7,028 nt of DNA from an uncultured Bacilli bacterium (GTDB taxonomy: Bacteria > Bacillota_I > Bacilli_A > RF39 > UBA660): assembly GCA_944363995.1 (NCBI GenBank), contig CALVVV010000134.1:1-7028 (forward strand). The letters are read 5' to 3'. Position 1 is the first letter of the stretch, and each line of letters opens with the position of its first letter. Under the pieces are notes generated by a model that was not told the origin of the DNA, searched no databases, and saw nothing but the letters and a program-made list of their open reading frames with translations. The position numbers and the translations under genes were made by a program. This document shows positions 6,021 to 7,028 of this stretch, piece after piece.

Positions 6021-6056
6021 TCTGCGCTCATTGTCCTAAAGGACAATGAGCGCAGA
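6021..6056 (-). terminator. Hairpin after the PucR-type gene, probable terminator
   Basis: A perfect 16-bp stem pairs TCTGCGCTCATTGTCC (6021-6036) with 6041-6056 around TAAA (TTTA on the minus strand). It begins 15 nt beyond the regulator's stop. On the minus strand it is followed by GAAACTTTATCCC, a poor U tract, so termination may be incomplete. Because its centre lies about 75 bp upstream of the predicted permease start site, it could instead or also be a protein-binding dyad. Confidence 0.55.
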
Positions 6057-6071
6057 AGATCGTCATAACAC

Positions 6072-7028
6072 TTATTCTGTTTTTATCTGGGGAAGCTGCA
6101 TGATCCGCCGCAAGGCCAGCGCGTATATCAGATTTTTTGACTGCGGTATATCGCCCACCCGAAATCCGAGCAAATTGCTGGCCTTCTGCAGGCGGTATTT
6201 CACAGTGTTCTTATGGACAAAGAGATGGGCCGCCGTCTCGGTAATACTGGAGTTCTTGTCCAGGAGAAACACAGCCAAGGTGGTAATGATCTCGCTGCCG
6301 TCCTTCCCGGAGAGGATGGGCTCCAGCAGCGACATATACCGCCGCACCGCCTCCTTTCCCCGGGCGGCTATCTCACGGCATTCCTTTACGAACTCGATCT
6401 CTGATATGGTGAAAAAGGCGCGCATGGGGAATACCTTCGTGCTGTCCTCCAGATAGGCCCGGTTGGTTTCGTACGCATACTTGGCGTTGGCGGTATACTG
6501 CAGCAGCGGGCAGCGTGTTATTCTGGCCGACAGATGATTCTCCCCGCAGAACTGGGCGAGAGCCGCCGTCCACTCGTCCATCTCATGCAGCGTCCGGCTG
6601 CCTACCGGAAAAATCAGGATATCATTTTCATAGTGCTCACATAGGCCAATGTTCGTATAAAGGGACGATAAGCGGGCTATTTCACTGGTCCAGGGAGACA
6701 GGTTTTCCCCTGTCAGGCTCCGTAAAATCCACATATCGCTCAGTGAAGCCACATCAATATGATACAGATCCCCCAGGCGGCGCATTTTGATCGGCTCATC
6801 CAGGATGATGGCCCGGGTCAGCTCCGACAGATCCGTCTGGTCGTGCGTTTTCCCCCAGACGCCCATGCTGACCCGGACGCCTTCCACCACCTGCTTCCAG
6901 AGGACCTGATCCAGCTTTCCCCGCTCCGAAAACACGAACAAATACATCCGGCTGTAATGGCCCGGCTGGATCTCCGCCTTATAGGCCCACAACGTCTGCT
7001 CCCCCTTTATCTCCCACGCGCAGTCGCT
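6072..7028 (-). CDS. PucR/CdaR-family transcriptional regulator, 5' partial
   Basis: The C-terminal 318 residues of a PucR-type regulator. The frame is open without a stop to the right edge, so the start is outside the window. The first in-window TTG at 6992 has no case as the true start. The extreme C-terminus carries the PucR helix-turn-helix: SSITETAAHLFVHKNTVKYR and LQKASNLLG (about nt 6165-6251), then the trailing helix NLIYALALRRIM. Before it lies a CdaR-like (degenerate GGDEF-like) region with KYAYETNRAYLEDS and the FFTISEIEF stretch. Full-length relatives have about 500 residues with an N-terminal sensor domain, here missing. PucR-family proteins often activate purine, allantoin or related nitrogen-catabolism genes. 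The position directly upstream and codirectional suggests control of the permease-DUF917-HyuA operon. Its TAA stop is at 6074-6072. Confidence 0.88.
   Translation of the reverse strand, partial: SDCAWEIKGEQTLWAYKAEIQPGHYSRMYLFVFSERGKLDQVLWKQVVEGVRVSMGVWGKTHDQTDLSELTRAIILDEPIKMRRLGDLYHIDVASLSDMWILRSLTGENLSPWTSEIARLSSLYTNIGLCEHYENDILIFPVGSRTLHEMDEWTAALAQFCGENHLSARITRCPLLQYTANAKYAYETNRAYLEDSTKVFPMRAFFTISEIEFVKECREIAARGKEAVRRYMSLLEPILSGKDGSEIITTLAVFLLDKNSSITETAAHLFVHKNTVKYRLQKASNLLGFRVGDIPQSKNLIYALALRRIMQLPQIKTE

Noticed and set aside
1..7028. Mobile element, CRISPR array, tRNA or rRNA
   Set aside because: No regularly spaced repeats, transposase or integrase genes, terminal inverted repeats, or tRNA-like cloverleaf were seen by eye.

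Overview
The window looks like chromosomal DNA from a GC-rich member of the Clostridia, probably an Oscillospiraceae-type gut anaerobe. This is inferred from GC-rich genes with AT-rich intergenic promoters, strong AGGAGG-type ribosome binding sites, use of TTG as a start, and the gene families present. No rRNA or other taxonomic marker is present, so the assignment is tentative.

Left half (1-2271): two short-chain CHR (chromate transporter family) half-proteins lie on the minus strand and overlap by ATGA. They are divergent from a LysR-type regulator on the plus strand. The AT-rich gap between them holds plausible back-to-back promoters and a TATAG-N8-CTATA dyad. This is the classical LysR arrangement, in which the regulator probably controls itself and the transporter pair. 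A 19-bp perfect hairpin with a short T run closes the LysR gene.

Middle (2272-2455): a short convergent intergenic stretch with no gene.

Right half (2456-7028), all on the minus strand: a PucR/CdaR-type regulator cut by the right window edge, a hairpin terminator, a promoter region, then an operon of three genes. In transcription order these are an NCS1 (CodB-like) nucleobase permease, a DUF917 (S-methyl-thiohydantoin desulfurase-type) protein and a HyuA-like hydantoinase/oxoprolinase ATPase-fold protein. Together they suggest uptake and ring-opening of a hydantoin-, thiohydantoin- or nucleobase-derived compound under PucR control. The substrate cannot be read from sequence. The HyuB partner of classical ATP-dependent hydantoinases is absent from the window.

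The oddest point is the permease. It is an intact frame of only 248 codons against 400 or more in its family. It has good N-terminal and C-terminal family sequence but appears to lack the middle, as if by an in-frame internal deletion. Three genes (CHR-1, DUF917 and the permease) also have an apparent upstream GTG or TTG that lies inside the Shine-Dalgarno sequence, so their true starts are internal.
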